From positions 21,784,232-21,848,231 of the forward strand of contig CM046299.1 in assembly GCA_025267735.1 (NCBI GenBank): DNA of 64,000 nucleotides, written 5' to 3'. Every line of letters starts with the position of its first letter. Within the stretch, counting starts at the first letter, position 1. This document shows, one piece after another, positions 48,386-59,879 of the stretch. The notes under the pieces are model-generated. The model worked only from the letters and a program-made list of their open reading frames with translations. It did no database searches and had not been told where the DNA came from. A program made the position numbers and the translations under genes. The stretch is from Mactra quadrangularis (taxonomy: Eukaryota; Mollusca; Bivalvia; Venerida; Mactridae).

Positions 48386-49315
48386 ATTATTATAGAGACT
48401 TTTTATAATAATTTCAGCGTCTGTCTTATTATGCATATTAGGTATATGTTATGCTTCCAACATATTATGGAAAATAAGACAGTAAGTTTTGGCAAAGCAA
48501 TACAATCTATGACATTTTACATTATACATTGTACATATTGCTACTCATTGTAGCAGAGATTGACTGTCTTGCCTTTAAGCTAACACTTATTGTGGAAAAA
48601 TAGTATTATTACAACTAGTGGGTCATGGGATTGAGTTCGGACCATGGATTTTAATTAGGTTACAACAGTATACATGCACATGGCATGAATCCTAAGAGAA
48701 TTCTGATGAACTAAGACATCTTATTAAGACGAACTCATGAATGAATTCATAAAGGGTGAAAATCAAAATTATAATGTACTATATTAAATGTTAGCTGTTC
48801 TAAGGTACATGCATATATAGTGACATGACCTTGAGAATGTGAATCAATGTTTGTTTTCAGTCAATATCTTGCAGCAGTCCAACTAGTAAAGGTTTAAATA
48901 AGGCATAATGTAACTGCTACAGTGGTTTATTATCATTCAACCATATGTCTGGAAAGGATAAGTGAAAAACAAATATTGCCTACCAATTAGTTAACAATTG
49001 ATGTAGTACATGTGACTATTCACTGAAAACTGTTTTTATCGGCCTCACCAAGGGGGATAACTTTTGAGACTTTAAGCTACAAATTGAGCATTGCATCTTA
49101 GTATCTAATACTTGCATCAGAGTAAATCAATATTATTGTTTGAAGGCATAGAGGCAAATAATGATTGGTGACTGAAAATATCTATTTACATTTTTTTTTC
49201 ATTCTTTCTTTGGCTTACCCAACCAAAAAGCAAACTATGTTTTCTTTTGAACTTTACCTAATTAATGTCATGGAAGATTAGATTGTATTTTCAGAACTGT
49301 CAACACTTTATACAT
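48386..49315. other. No gene recognised
   Basis: AT-rich single-copy-looking sequence with no domain-bearing frame and no clear repeat boundary. Confidence 0.4.
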
Positions 49316-49387
49316 CTTCTCACTGGGACTTGAACCCAGACTACATTTCCATTACTGAATATGTGTGCTACATTACACTATGAGAAG
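49316..49387 (-). tRNA. tRNA-like 72-bp sequence, probably pseudogene
   Basis: On the minus strand, a perfect 7-bp acceptor stem (CTTCTCA/TGAGAAG), a 3-bp D stem and a perfect 5-bp T stem (CTGGG TTCAAGT CCCAG) give the normal 72-nt length. The anticodon stem does not pair properly, and position 33 would not be T, so a functional tRNA is unlikely. It may be a tRNA pseudogene or a SINE head. Confidence 0.4.
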
Positions 49388-49741
49388 GGAATGTTTTGTG
49401 CTTACTTAAGATCTGATTCTACAAATATACCAATATTAAAATAGGTGGTCATTAAGTATTCTTTATCTCAAAATAATGAAACAATAAAATATTTTTTTTG
49501 AATATTTCTTGTTGCAGGCTATATATATAGGCATTTCATGAAGGAATGATAACTTCAGTTTTCTCAGTACTTCCAAATTAGTATTAAGTATAACCAGCAG
49601 GCTGAAAATGGCCATCGGTCAATCTGTCGATGGAATATATAACACTCAAAATAGCTATTGTGGTCACTCCTTGTTTATCCAGACTTGTGACTGGCTTACA
49701 TGATGTTAATAGTCCTATAAACTATTACAGAGCATGTAAGG

Positions 49742-49990
49742 TCAAGTTACCCACGTGCTACCTAAAGTCAATGCAACCCCGGGTGGGTGAGTTCGACGCC
49801 GTGAGTTTACGGGTCTAGCTCTTGAGCTGCACCGGTTTGACACACGCACAGATTTACTACTCATAGCGCCAAGTACACTATGCGTAATGCATCTGTAATG
49901 CAGTACCTGTCTGTGGTTTGCGGGCAACAAATTCACAGACCTCCATAGAGAGCGCTGCGACCATTTCCGGAACCCGTGGTCTGATCTCAA
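49742..49990. other. GC-richer island of unknown nature
   Basis: About 250 bp clearly GC-richer than its surroundings, open on the minus strand for 82 codons (RSDHGFRKWSQ...). No family was recognised; it could be a fragment of an old transposon. No splice or start support. Confidence 0.3.
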
Positions 49991-50049
49991 TACAGAGTGG
50001 TATGCATGTTAACATATGTCAAACAGACTAAGAGACAGGTTATGTATAG

Positions 50050-50190
50050 TATAGATCATCTCATCAGTGTTGTGACAGTGGTATGTGGAACATCTCATCT
50101 AGTGGTATGTGGGTCATTTCATCTATGTTGTGACAGTGGTATGTAGGTCATCTCATCATAGTTATGTAGGTCATCTCATCTAACCAATGT
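50050..50190 (+). repeat. Short tandem repeat, GTGGTATGTGGGTCAT type
   Basis: GTATGT.GGTCATCTCATC and GTTGTGACAGTG recur four or so times with variable spacing. It runs into the first minus-strand cassette at 50206. Confidence 0.6.
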
Positions 50191-51008
50191 AGAAGACACT
50201 GTCACACTGAAATAGAAGAAAAGAAAAATTATAAAGTGTTTCCAAACGTGAATGTTTCAGTTAGTATCACAATTCTTTTTTAATATCACAGTTATTAACA
50301 TTTTTTTAAAGATATGAAGTTTTTGAGGTTCTTATTATCCAAAAGGGCTGATAACTGCAATCAGGCCCTCTCTGCCCATATTAACATCCCTAATGCTTAC
50401 AAAATATAACTGTCAACATGTTCGGATACATCCTGGAATATTAAGATATCATTTTCAAAATCTACCTTCCCTACATATATAAATTATGACCACTAATGAC
50501 CAGTGTAGGACAGTTAAATCCAGTATTGACCTCCAACGCAATGCGGTCAATACTCAAATGTCACTGGTCAATACGCAAACCATGAATAAATAAGGAACTG
50601 AAGTCAAACTTTAAAATTTGATTGGCTGTGAATATGTATGTTGCCCAATGAACTTATCAATAATCCCTAAAAAAATTAAATTAAACTTGAACACACTAAA
50701 TTGATACATACCAGTACAGTTCCTTCCAAAAGATTATCTTATCAGATGACCTCATCTTGTTCATGTTGGAGACACTGTCACACTGAAATAAAAGATAATA
50801 ATAGTAAGAAAATAAAGTAATTATGACCAAGTGTTAAAAATGTGAATGTTTCTATATTTAGAAATTTTATTTTGTACTAGGGTTTCCAATCTTTTCATTG
50901 GGTTATACTCTCGGAGCATAATTTATTCGATAACAGTCATCAGGTCTTTAACTGGCTGGTTGAAACATTCCATATAATAACAAGTAAATCTGTGAGCTAA
51001 TGCTCACT

Positions 51009-51240
51009 AGTGATACCCCCGCCAAAATCTAAAAATATGCGACAAACAGGAAGTAGTTGAGCAAGGAGCATGAAATCGCTTTACACCACATGGGACTATA
51101 GGATGAAGCAATATGCAAAGTTTTAGGCTGCTGCATGTTATAGTTGCTGAGAAAACTGTGACGGAAATTTTGTAACGGACGCACGCACGGACAAGGGTAA
51201 AACAGTATACCCCCTTCTTCTTCGAAGCGTGGGTATAATA
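51009..51240. mobile_element. Small element, GTGATACCCCCGCC type
   Basis: The left end AGTGATACCCCCGCC is imperfectly inverted at the right (GAAGCGTGGGTATAATA). Internal GACGGACGCACGCACGG is typical of dispersed repeats I associate with molluscs. Target duplication not identified. Confidence 0.55.
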
Positions 51241-51754
51241 AATAATCTTCAAAATGTTTATATACATTCTTAAATATTAGGAATTCATTTTTTAAAATCT
51301 ACTTTCCTTTTATATAAATAAGGGACAAAATTAATTCAATTTATGTGTTAGGTTTAATGCCATAGCAACACAATGTATTGGTTATATCATGGCGGTCAGT
51401 CCACCTAACCACTGTTCCTAGAAAAGGCTTAAGCGCAACCAACAGAGTTAGCTGGGCAGGCAATCAAATTAATATACTTGCTTAGCTAAGAAAATGAATA
51501 AAGTCAAATGAACTTGATGATAATCACACAAAAATGTTGACTTAAAACACTAAATTTATACATACACTGTAGCCAAGATGATCATTGAATCAATATTATT
51601 TAGAGGATCTCATCTATGTAGGAGACACTGTCACACTGAAAGAAAGTAAGAAAAATTATGAACAAATTTTAGAAATTTAAATGTTTCCATAAGTAATATA
51701 ACTTTATTTTTGAAAATACAGTATAACCTCTGCAGAGAGGCCCTTTACAGAACA

Positions 51755-53323
51755 GGGCCTGGTTTCACGAACGCGCTCATAACTTAAATAAATTTAAGAT
51801 TGTCTTAAATATTTTTACCACAACTATGAGTATCTTATAAAGTATTTTAAGTGGATTTCACGAAGTCTTTCTTACATAAGTATAAATTTAGGGGTAATAT
51901 AAGCGACCCAAACATAAACCAACAAAATTACCGTTAGTACTAAATGTACAAAGCTTTCTATAAATGGACTCTATAGCGTAAAAAGTTAGACTGTTGTGCT
52001 AACATCTAAAGTTGTGTTTTGTCTGGCATAGGTTCAAACCGTGAATGTTGATTTTTTCACTTTTAGTCCATTCTTTTTTTATTTTTGTCAATTTATGTTT
52101 TATTATTATGCACAATTATCCTACTTTCAATTCCTTGCTGTACTTAAAGAGTTTTAATTGTATTTTTCGAAATTACAATATTGTGCATCAGCGAAGATTG
52201 AATAATAAGTGATAAGTAGGTAGTAAGTGGACGATATCAGCTTATACATTGTAGTTATAAGATTTATATGAAATCTCACATTCTTAGGCCATTATCAAAG
52301 TTTGGAGATGAAGATTATTTAATTTGAATAACAAAAACTGCAAAATTGCATTACAAACTACGATGCTTGTTTTGGCCAACATAAAAATAAGGTAGTGTGT
52401 CAAATGTATTACAAGTATGTGATAAAAGTACCATATTGCTAAATATTCGGTTTACTACTTTTTGAATGTGTTTCAGGCAGTTACTGAAAAGCATTTATTA
52501 AACTGCAGCTCACAGATCACTTAATAGTCCGTTAGGTAAGATGACAAGAATTCCTACATTAATAAGGTCGAAAATTGCTTAAAATGGCTTTTGACGAATG
52601 ATGTCCGCCTAACAATATGCTTGACATTCTCTTAAGTCGTCATACAATACATTTATTTTGATTACAGTGTACTACATAATACAACAACAATAATAATAAA
52701 AAAAACACGATTTGATGACAAATGTGTATTATTATTAGAATTAATGGAATTGATAAAAATAATTAAACATTTTTCTGTTGGAATGATTGTCATCTCTAAA
52801 ATCTTTACAGAATGTCGATAACTTTAGATATTAAAGTATTTATTGGTTTTAATCCGCTAGTTTTATTATTATTTATATCATGATACAGAAACTCAACTCC
52901 GTCAACACTTAGTATTGAAGTAGTTTAAAAACTTCCATACTCCATCTTATACATGAGGAGACAATTCAACGATGAAATGAATCGAAGCATTTGAAAATCT
53001 GTAACTCTGGTATATTCTATCTTCCTTAACCCTAACCACTCTTAGTGTCCCTTCGTCGGAATTCCCGTCATCTAGGGACTTTATAACCAGTCAAACATAA
53101 ATGTAGACGAGCGCTAACTATTTGTTTATTTTTAAGTACTGTTTACATTTGTTTTAATCTACCTGTTCACTCGATTAATTTTTTACTCATGACTGAAAAT
53201 ATTTAAGAGCGGATTAAATAGTAAAACGTTTGTGAAACGCACTTAAACTTATAAATGCTAAAAATAGAAAATTTAAGGATAATCTAAAAATTTAAGTTAG
53301 GAATGTGTTCGTGAAACCGGACC
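51755..53323. mobile_element. DNA transposon remnant with long inverted ends
   Basis: The left end GGGCCTGGTTTCACGAAC and the right end GTTCGTGAAACCGGACC are inverted. Homology continues inward (TAACTTAAAT, TTTAAG, then a second TTTCACGAA/TTCACAAACG pair), so arms are about 100 bp and imperfect. It has no transposase frame. It splits a repeat whose intact sister lies at 53776-53840 (ACAGAACA... CAGC.CTT). Confidence 0.7.
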
Positions 53324-53775
53324 AAGATCTTCTGCGCAAAGACAGCACTTGGGCATTATTCGTTCCATGAGCAGATAAGTGCCATCAACCACTCCTCTGC
53401 CAGGAATTAACATTCCATATTATAATAAATGATTATTAACATGTTTAGATACATGCTTTAATATTAAGAATTCATTTTAAAAATCCACTTTCCCTCCATA
53501 TAAATAAGGAATGAAGTTAACATCTTAAAACTAGCTTATCTGTGAAAATGTATAAATTTAGGCCAATGAACCTAATGAAAAAGTTTATTTCAATTTCTAT
53601 ATTTATACATACACTGTCAGAGAGATGATCATAGCATCAATATTATGTAGAAGATCTCATCTTGTCTATGTAGGAAACACTGTCACACTGAAATATAAGA
53701 AAGAAGAATAATGAAAAAGTTTTAGAAATGTGTATGCTTCCATTTATAAGAAATATAATTTCAATTTTTAGACAT

Positions 53776-53954
53776 ACACTATTACCTCTGCAGAGGGACC
53801 CTTAACAGAACAAATATCTGGACAACAACAGCTCTTAATACTTTCCCTAAGGTGTTATTTTAATTGAATTTAACCTCTGCAGAGCAATAACAACTAGAGA
53901 GCAATATACTTTAGCCTCTCCCGATGGGTGTTGGTCAAGAGAGGTTATACTGTA
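53776..53954. mobile_element. MITE with ACCTCTGCAGAG / AGAGGTTATACTG ends
   Basis: ACACTATTACCTCT at the left is inverted as AGAGGTTATACTGTA at the right. An internal ACCTCTGCAGAGCA block recurs. A left part of the same family (TATAACCTCTGCAGAG, about 51722) is cut by the element at 51755. Confidence 0.65.
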
Positions 53955-55010
53955 CAATTGTTCACAATCCTTTTCATATGGAGCACATTACCAAACGATT
54001 TCCCTACATATCGCTATGAAAAAAAAAACAATTTCTTGTAGCGCTTCTTCTTAGGAAAGGGCTTGCTATTTACCAAACTCCCGCAGTGGTTATCTCCCTT
54101 TATCAAACCTTTTGGGCTCATTGCAAATGCATGTTTTTGGGGCGTTTTCAAACTGAATAAGTTTTTAAAAAATTTAAAATCATTACAAAAAACATATGTA
54201 TAAATGAACAATTACAAATATTTATTTATTTATTTCAATACATCTTTAGTCAGTCAAACATAAAAACAAAAATTGTCAGCAAACAGGAAGTTACATTACT
54301 CCGGTGGCAGCCATTTTGATTTGTTAAAGCACTCTAGGGTAGGGAAATTTTTTTCGCTAGCTTTCAATATGAAGCAAAATCTTGTAGCAAGCCGTTTCCT
54401 AGTATTTAGCTTCGTAGCGATATCTAGCTCCCATTAGGCAAAGCACCCATGGTTATGAACTTAAGCTCTGGGAGCATTATTTACTTCATGGGACGATAAC
54501 TGCCGGGCATTGAACTGCCACAAATTAACATTCAACATTATTATAATATTTTTTAACATATTAACTTAAAGAAAAACATCATCCAATATTAGAATTCATT
54601 TTCATAATATACTATTCCTGCATTGATAAGGAATGAAGTTAATATTTTAGAACTAGCTTTGCTGTAAAAAGTTAATAATGCCGAAAGTACTTACACTGTC
54701 CACCAGATGACCATTTCATCAATATTATGCGGATGACCATTTCTTGTCCATGTAGAAGACACTGTCACACTGAAATAGAAGAAAAGAAGAATTATGTACA
54801 ATTGTTAAAAGAGTGAATGTATCAGAACAACTTAAATTAAATAATTAAAGTACTTGATCAAGTTGGCCAATAACTCATTAAAGGCAATCAAACACTCCTC
54901 TGCCTAGAGTTGTCATTGATAGAAAATTGTAAATGGATAATTCGAAAGAAAAGTACCGGTGATATATTGATATATCAAGTCAGACAAGGAGTGTAATAAG
55001 TTACAGTACC

Positions 55011-55039
55011 GTAACTCTAGACCCAGGTTCTAGAGTTAC
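55011..55039. repeat. Perfect 10-bp-stem hairpin
   Basis: GTAACTCTAG and CTAGAGTTAC are separated by 9 bp, and a further ACTAGAGTTAC follows at about 55088. No T-run follows, and in this eukaryotic context it is not a terminator. Confidence 0.6.
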
Positions 55040-55743
55040 AGAAGTTCCGTAACTGTAGACAATCCTTGCAAGAGTAGACAGTACTAGAGTTACAAAAGTC
55101 AAATAACATGCGTATGAACTAACTTTTAAACATCTGGAAAACTTTTTTAAATTCATTATTACTCGAAATAAACAAATATTTAACGATGGGACTTATCCTG
55201 TCGCTATTACACGCTTTATTTATAATATACATGTACTTTCCTGATGTTTAATATACGGCGTCGGATATGACTTAGTCATCTTCAAAATGTCATGTTTACT
55301 TGACGTTAAGTTATAGAGTTTGATTTTAATTTGAACAGAATAATATATAATTTGGACAGAATTAAAATCTTTTTTTTTAATAGATTTTTTTTAAGTTTTT
55401 TATAAATACAGTAAAATATTCTTGTAAGGAAAAATGGCGATTTTCCAAAGAAAAATAGACCATTACTTTGGATAGTTTCAAAAGCAAAATGTCTTCAATT
55501 TGAAAAAAATGTTGAAATATGATATATTTTTACATTGTCACATTTAAAAATGGCGATCTTTAACTAAGACATTGACCAATTCATTGACAGCAGTACAATT
55601 GAGAGTATTTAAATCAGCAGGGTTAAAATGTGCACCACTGACAATTGAATAAAATGTAACAATAATTTGTTAACACTAAATTAACATAAACACTGCCCTC
55701 TAAAAATTTCTTCATACATTCAAAATTAACATCATACCAGATA

Positions 55744-55859
55744 GTCCTTTAAAATATAAGACCCTACGTAACTATTTTATCATTTCCAAGAACATTTTTC
55801 TGTTACGCAGAAGAACTTCTGTATAATAAAACAGTTATGTAGGGTCTTATATTTAGGAC
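55744..55859. mobile_element. Palindromic MITE with TA duplication
   Basis: 116 bp with about 33-bp imperfect inverted arms (GTCCTTTAAAATATAAGACC at the left, GGTCTTATATTTAGGAC at the right). TA on both sides (55742-55743 and 55860-55861) fits a Tc1/mariner-type MITE. Confidence 0.75.
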
Positions 55860-55955
55860 TACATACCTGACAGAAATTTAAAAAAATGTTCTGGAAGAGT
55901 AGAACCTGATAATATCGGTCTTGTTAGTTCATGACTGGCTTATCACTTGTGGTTT

Positions 55956-56239
55956 CTATATAATTAACGGCATTCAGGTTACTGTACAAACTGAACCCGA
56001 GACCAGCTACAAAATATTTATTTTACTGTAATGCATTGAAATGGTGTAGTATCAATCAATTTTGTGTAGTATTGGACGGGTTGAGTGTAGTACCGGACAT
56101 TCCTGAGGGCTTGTATCGAACACAAAATAGATCATAGGGGTTCATTGAACTGTTAGGTTGTTTTAAAAAAACATTACTCATACGACAATTATAGATCTAA
56201 TGTAACTAGGCAGTAACCTGAATGCCGCGATTTATATAG
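55956..56239. mobile_element. Inverted-repeat element, 0.28 kb
   Basis: The left end CTATATAATTAACGGCATTC and the right arm GAATGCCGCGATTTATATAG are inverted with a few mismatches; both continue into CAGGTTACTG/CAGTAACCTG. Family unassigned. Confidence 0.7.
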
Positions 56240-58149
56240 TTATATAACCGATACCTAAGTCGGGAACAAACAACACCAAGAGTGTCCGATATTACCCGCT
56301 CCTACTCTACCATATATTGAAAAGAGAGCGCTGTATGGTGCACCCCAAACATCCAATCAAAAACTTTGTTATAAAAGTGCTTGTAGTATTTTGATGACAT
56401 CAGAATAGATGACTTGGGTTAATGTTCCTCTGAATCTAATCATTATTGTCTATAATATAAAAAAAAATTGAATTGTGAGCAATTCAATTTAGTGTCCGGA
56501 GAACACTGCATGACCTGGTCCAGCTCTAGTTAATCTGAGATACACTTGAGACTGAAAAACCTAGTATATTTTTAAACAATGATTTAACAAGCCTTAAATC
56601 TTCAACTTCACATGATAAATATTATACACTCTAAAGACTAAACGTACCATTTAATTCATGATTGCAAATCTATATCATTCATCTTTCCTTTTATAAAAGT
56701 ATGGGCCTATTGGCATAGAAAGATGTTACCTATGCTCGGTCACTTTCATATCAAATTTGATTTGGACTAAATGATTTTTGATAATTCAGGTGAAAGCATC
56801 TTTATTTTTGCCACTTCTGTTTCCAAATAAACAAGCGCCTAAAGAACCCGGATGTTGGAAAAGCAGAGCACTATAAGTAGCGTTGACAAACCGATTTTCG
56901 AACTACTAAGGATTCAATGAGCTATTTTAAATCAATATATCTTGAATTATTTTACTAATAATTGGTGAAAAAGATAAAGCTGTTTAAACACTATTTTTAG
57001 CGATAACAGCAGGTGCTATCCGCATCTTTCGTCTGCAAAACAATCAAACGTCTAGATGATCATGATTATAGGTTTTCCGCATGCGTTTGACAGATAGCCC
57101 TAAAAGAAGACACAAGTCACTTGGTTTCTAATTTTAATTACTGAAATTTACAATGGGTGACCGAGCATTTGTAGTGACCGAGCATAGGAAGTTGACTACG
57201 ATTTTAGAATGAGTGAATGAGCTTACCTAAATAAACTTTTGACACGAAAGTAACACACCTAGTAACGAATTTACAGTGGATAATGATTTCTTTTAAGTTA
57301 GTTAATTGAATCAAATCGCACTGACATTTCCAATCACCGGTTTCATTTCGTTATATCCATTTAATTGGCAATCGGTCGAAATTTGACAACGCACAAAACA
57401 CAAAAATTATAATGTCCGGTCCAAAATTACTAATGTAATAACGAATTGGTTCATGAATATCGCTGTCGTCAAAATGCAAAAAAAATTATGGCTTTTCGAT
57501 TCTTAAAAAACTTACTATCAAATAAAGAAATGTCTTGCCATAAAATGTTTTTCCTTACAGCGTTCATAGCTCAACTTATACAGATTTCTTTTGGACATAC
57601 TTTAAACTGAACATTGGTTATGTACCCGGTAGGCCTACTCTATTATATACATCTTAGACCATTGATATAAAGACTTTTTCTGCGATTTAACAATGAAAGC
57701 AGACTTAAAATTGTTTTCCCATAGCGTAAATATTAACAAGATTAAAAACCAAGGTAATAATCATTTATACTTTAAATTGGTATAAATAGGAATTCAATTA
57801 ATTCCGGGATTTTAAGTTATGATAGAATCCCGGATTAATTCATACTGCTAAGGAAATTTTTGAGGACAGTGTCAATGTTCATAAAGGAATTTTTACGGTA
57901 GTGTCAATGTTCCTAAAAAGGCCCCTTTTGTAAAATAATAATGTAAAGCAGCACCATTTCCAAGTACATTTTTTCTGAAAACAAAATTATTCATCATAAA
58001 AGACAGTCATATGTTCATATGTATAATAAAATGTATAATATGATACTTGCCTTGTTGTGAATACATGTGAATCTCAATGTATTTTCATTTATCTGGCTAA
58101 ACATCCTGAACCCATTCTGTATTTGAAATTCATTTAATCACCCTGTAAT
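56240..58149. other. No gene recognised; one imperfect hairpin
   Basis: AT-rich sequence. An imperfect hairpin lies at 57795-57840 (ATTCCGGGATT and AATCCCGGATTAATT), followed by two copies of AGTGTCAATGTTC (57869 and 57900). Nothing coding was supported. Confidence 0.4.
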
Positions 58150-59775
58150 AGACTCAAAAAGAAATATTTTCCCTGCAATCAAAGTATTATTATACATACA
58201 AAATCGTAATAGCATATTAAATTATTTATAACAAAAATAAAGAGCAACATTGAAAATAATTGAACAAGCAATTAAAATTTACATGAAAATCGTAAATGAA
58301 TGTGCTAGGGTTAGTTGTAAGTAAATGTGCAAGTGAAACAACTATTTAACATAAATAAACATGTTATAGAACAAACAAGACAACAAAGCATGTATCAATA
58401 ATCAATATAAATAAGTCAGACAATAATGAAATGAAAGTAACAAAACCCTTTAATTAAATTACACTGTCTTGTGAACCATTTATGTATAAGACCATGCAAG
58501 GCAGGGTCGTCTTAGTTCCCTGATGTATAATCATATACACGCATACCCATTCTACATGTAAAAAACTAATAAATTACACTGTCTTGTGAACCATTTATGT
58601 ATAAGAGCATGCAAGGCAGGGTCGTCTTAGTTTCCTGATGTATAATCATATACACGCATACCCATTCTACATGTAAAAAACTAATAAATTACACTGTTTT
58701 GTGAACCATTTATGTATAAGACCATGCAAGGCAGGGTCGTCTTAGTTCCCTGATGTATAATCGTATACACGCATACCCATTCTACATGTATAAAACTAAT
58801 GAATTACACTGTCTTGTGAACCATTTATGTATATGACTATGCAAGGCAGGGTCGTCATAGTTCCCTGATGTATAATCGTATACACGCATACCCATTCTAC
58901 ATGTATAAAACTAATAAATTACACTGTCTTGTGAACCATTTATGTATAAGACTATGCAAGGCAGGGTCGTCATAGTTCCCTGGTGTATAATCGTATACAT
59001 GCATACCCATTCTACATGTATAAAACTAATAGATTACACTGTCTTGTGAACCATTTATGTATAAGACTATGCAAGGCAGGGTCGTCTTAAGTCCCTGATG
59101 TATAATCGTATACACGCATACCCATGCAACATATATTAACATTTTAAATTACACTGTCTTGTGAAACATTTATGTATAACACTACTCATTAAATATATAT
59201 TTACATTCTTGTGAACCATGAACAAAACTAAACATTTAAACATCATAAATATATTAATCAATAGGTTAATATGACTTCAAACATTAAAACTGAATAAACA
59301 TTTTCTTAAATTACACTGTCTTATGAAACACTTATGTAAAAGACTATGCAAGGCAGGGGCGTCTAAAACCCTGAGATATAAAAATAAATATATCCGCATA
59401 CCCATTTAACACTTAAAAAGATGTTCTCATTTCAATGTGTAAAAACTTCCTGTAAAAAGCTACCAAAGAAATAGTTTCCCTGCAATCAAAATATTATTAT
59501 ACATAATATAGTAATAATAACATATTTACGTTTTTATAACATAAATCAAGAGCAACATATAAAACAATTCATAGTATGTTTTAAATAAGCAATTAAAATT
59601 TACATGGAAAATCGTAAGTGAATGTGCTAGAGTTAGTTGAAAGTTAATGTGCTAATGAGACAACAATTTAACATAAAGAAACATGTTTTGAACTAACAAG
59701 ACAACAAATCATGTACCAATGATCAATATATAAGGCAATAATGGAATGTAAAAATCACAAAAACCTTAAATTAAA
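58150..59775 (+). repeat. Direct segmental duplication flanking the 115-bp array
   Basis: 58150-58460 and 59455-59775 share, in order, TTTCCCTGCAATCAAA, AAGCAATTAAAATTTACATG, GAATGTGCTAG and ACAAGACAACAAA before an ACACTGTCT module. The unit is about 1.3 kb and contains the 115-bp array. Confidence 0.8.
58461..59190 (+). repeat. 115-bp tandem array, six units plus a partial
   Basis: ACACTGTCTTGTGAACCATT begins units at 58461, 58576, 58691, 58806, 58921, 59036 and 59151, an exact 115-bp period. Units also share GCAAGGCAGGGTCGTC and ACACGCATACCCATTC. Diverged single units follow at about 59310 and 59776. Confidence 0.95.
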
Positions 59776-59879
59776 TTACACTGTCTGGTGAACTATGTAT
59801 GTATAAGACTAGGCAAGATGTATAATCGTATATACGCATACCAATAATACATATAAAAAACTATTAAATTACTCTGTCT

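Larger units (their letters stand above)
50190..54830 (-). repeat. Duplicated segment with five exon-like cassettes
   Basis: Minus-strand cassettes each begin TTTCAG|TGTGACAGTGTCT: 5' ends at 50206, 50782, 51635, 53687 and 54769. Four end at a donor-like |GTATGTAT or |GTAAGTAC (3' ends 50712, 51566, 53613, 54695), giving 70-75 bp. Flanking blocks such as TTAAGAATTCATTTT and CCCT.CATATAAATAAGG are shared, so whole segments were duplicated. The 50712-50782 copy is open (CDSVSNMNKMRSSDKIIFW); the others have stops in that frame. This could be decayed alternative exons, a noncoding RNA or a repeat. Confidence 0.5.
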
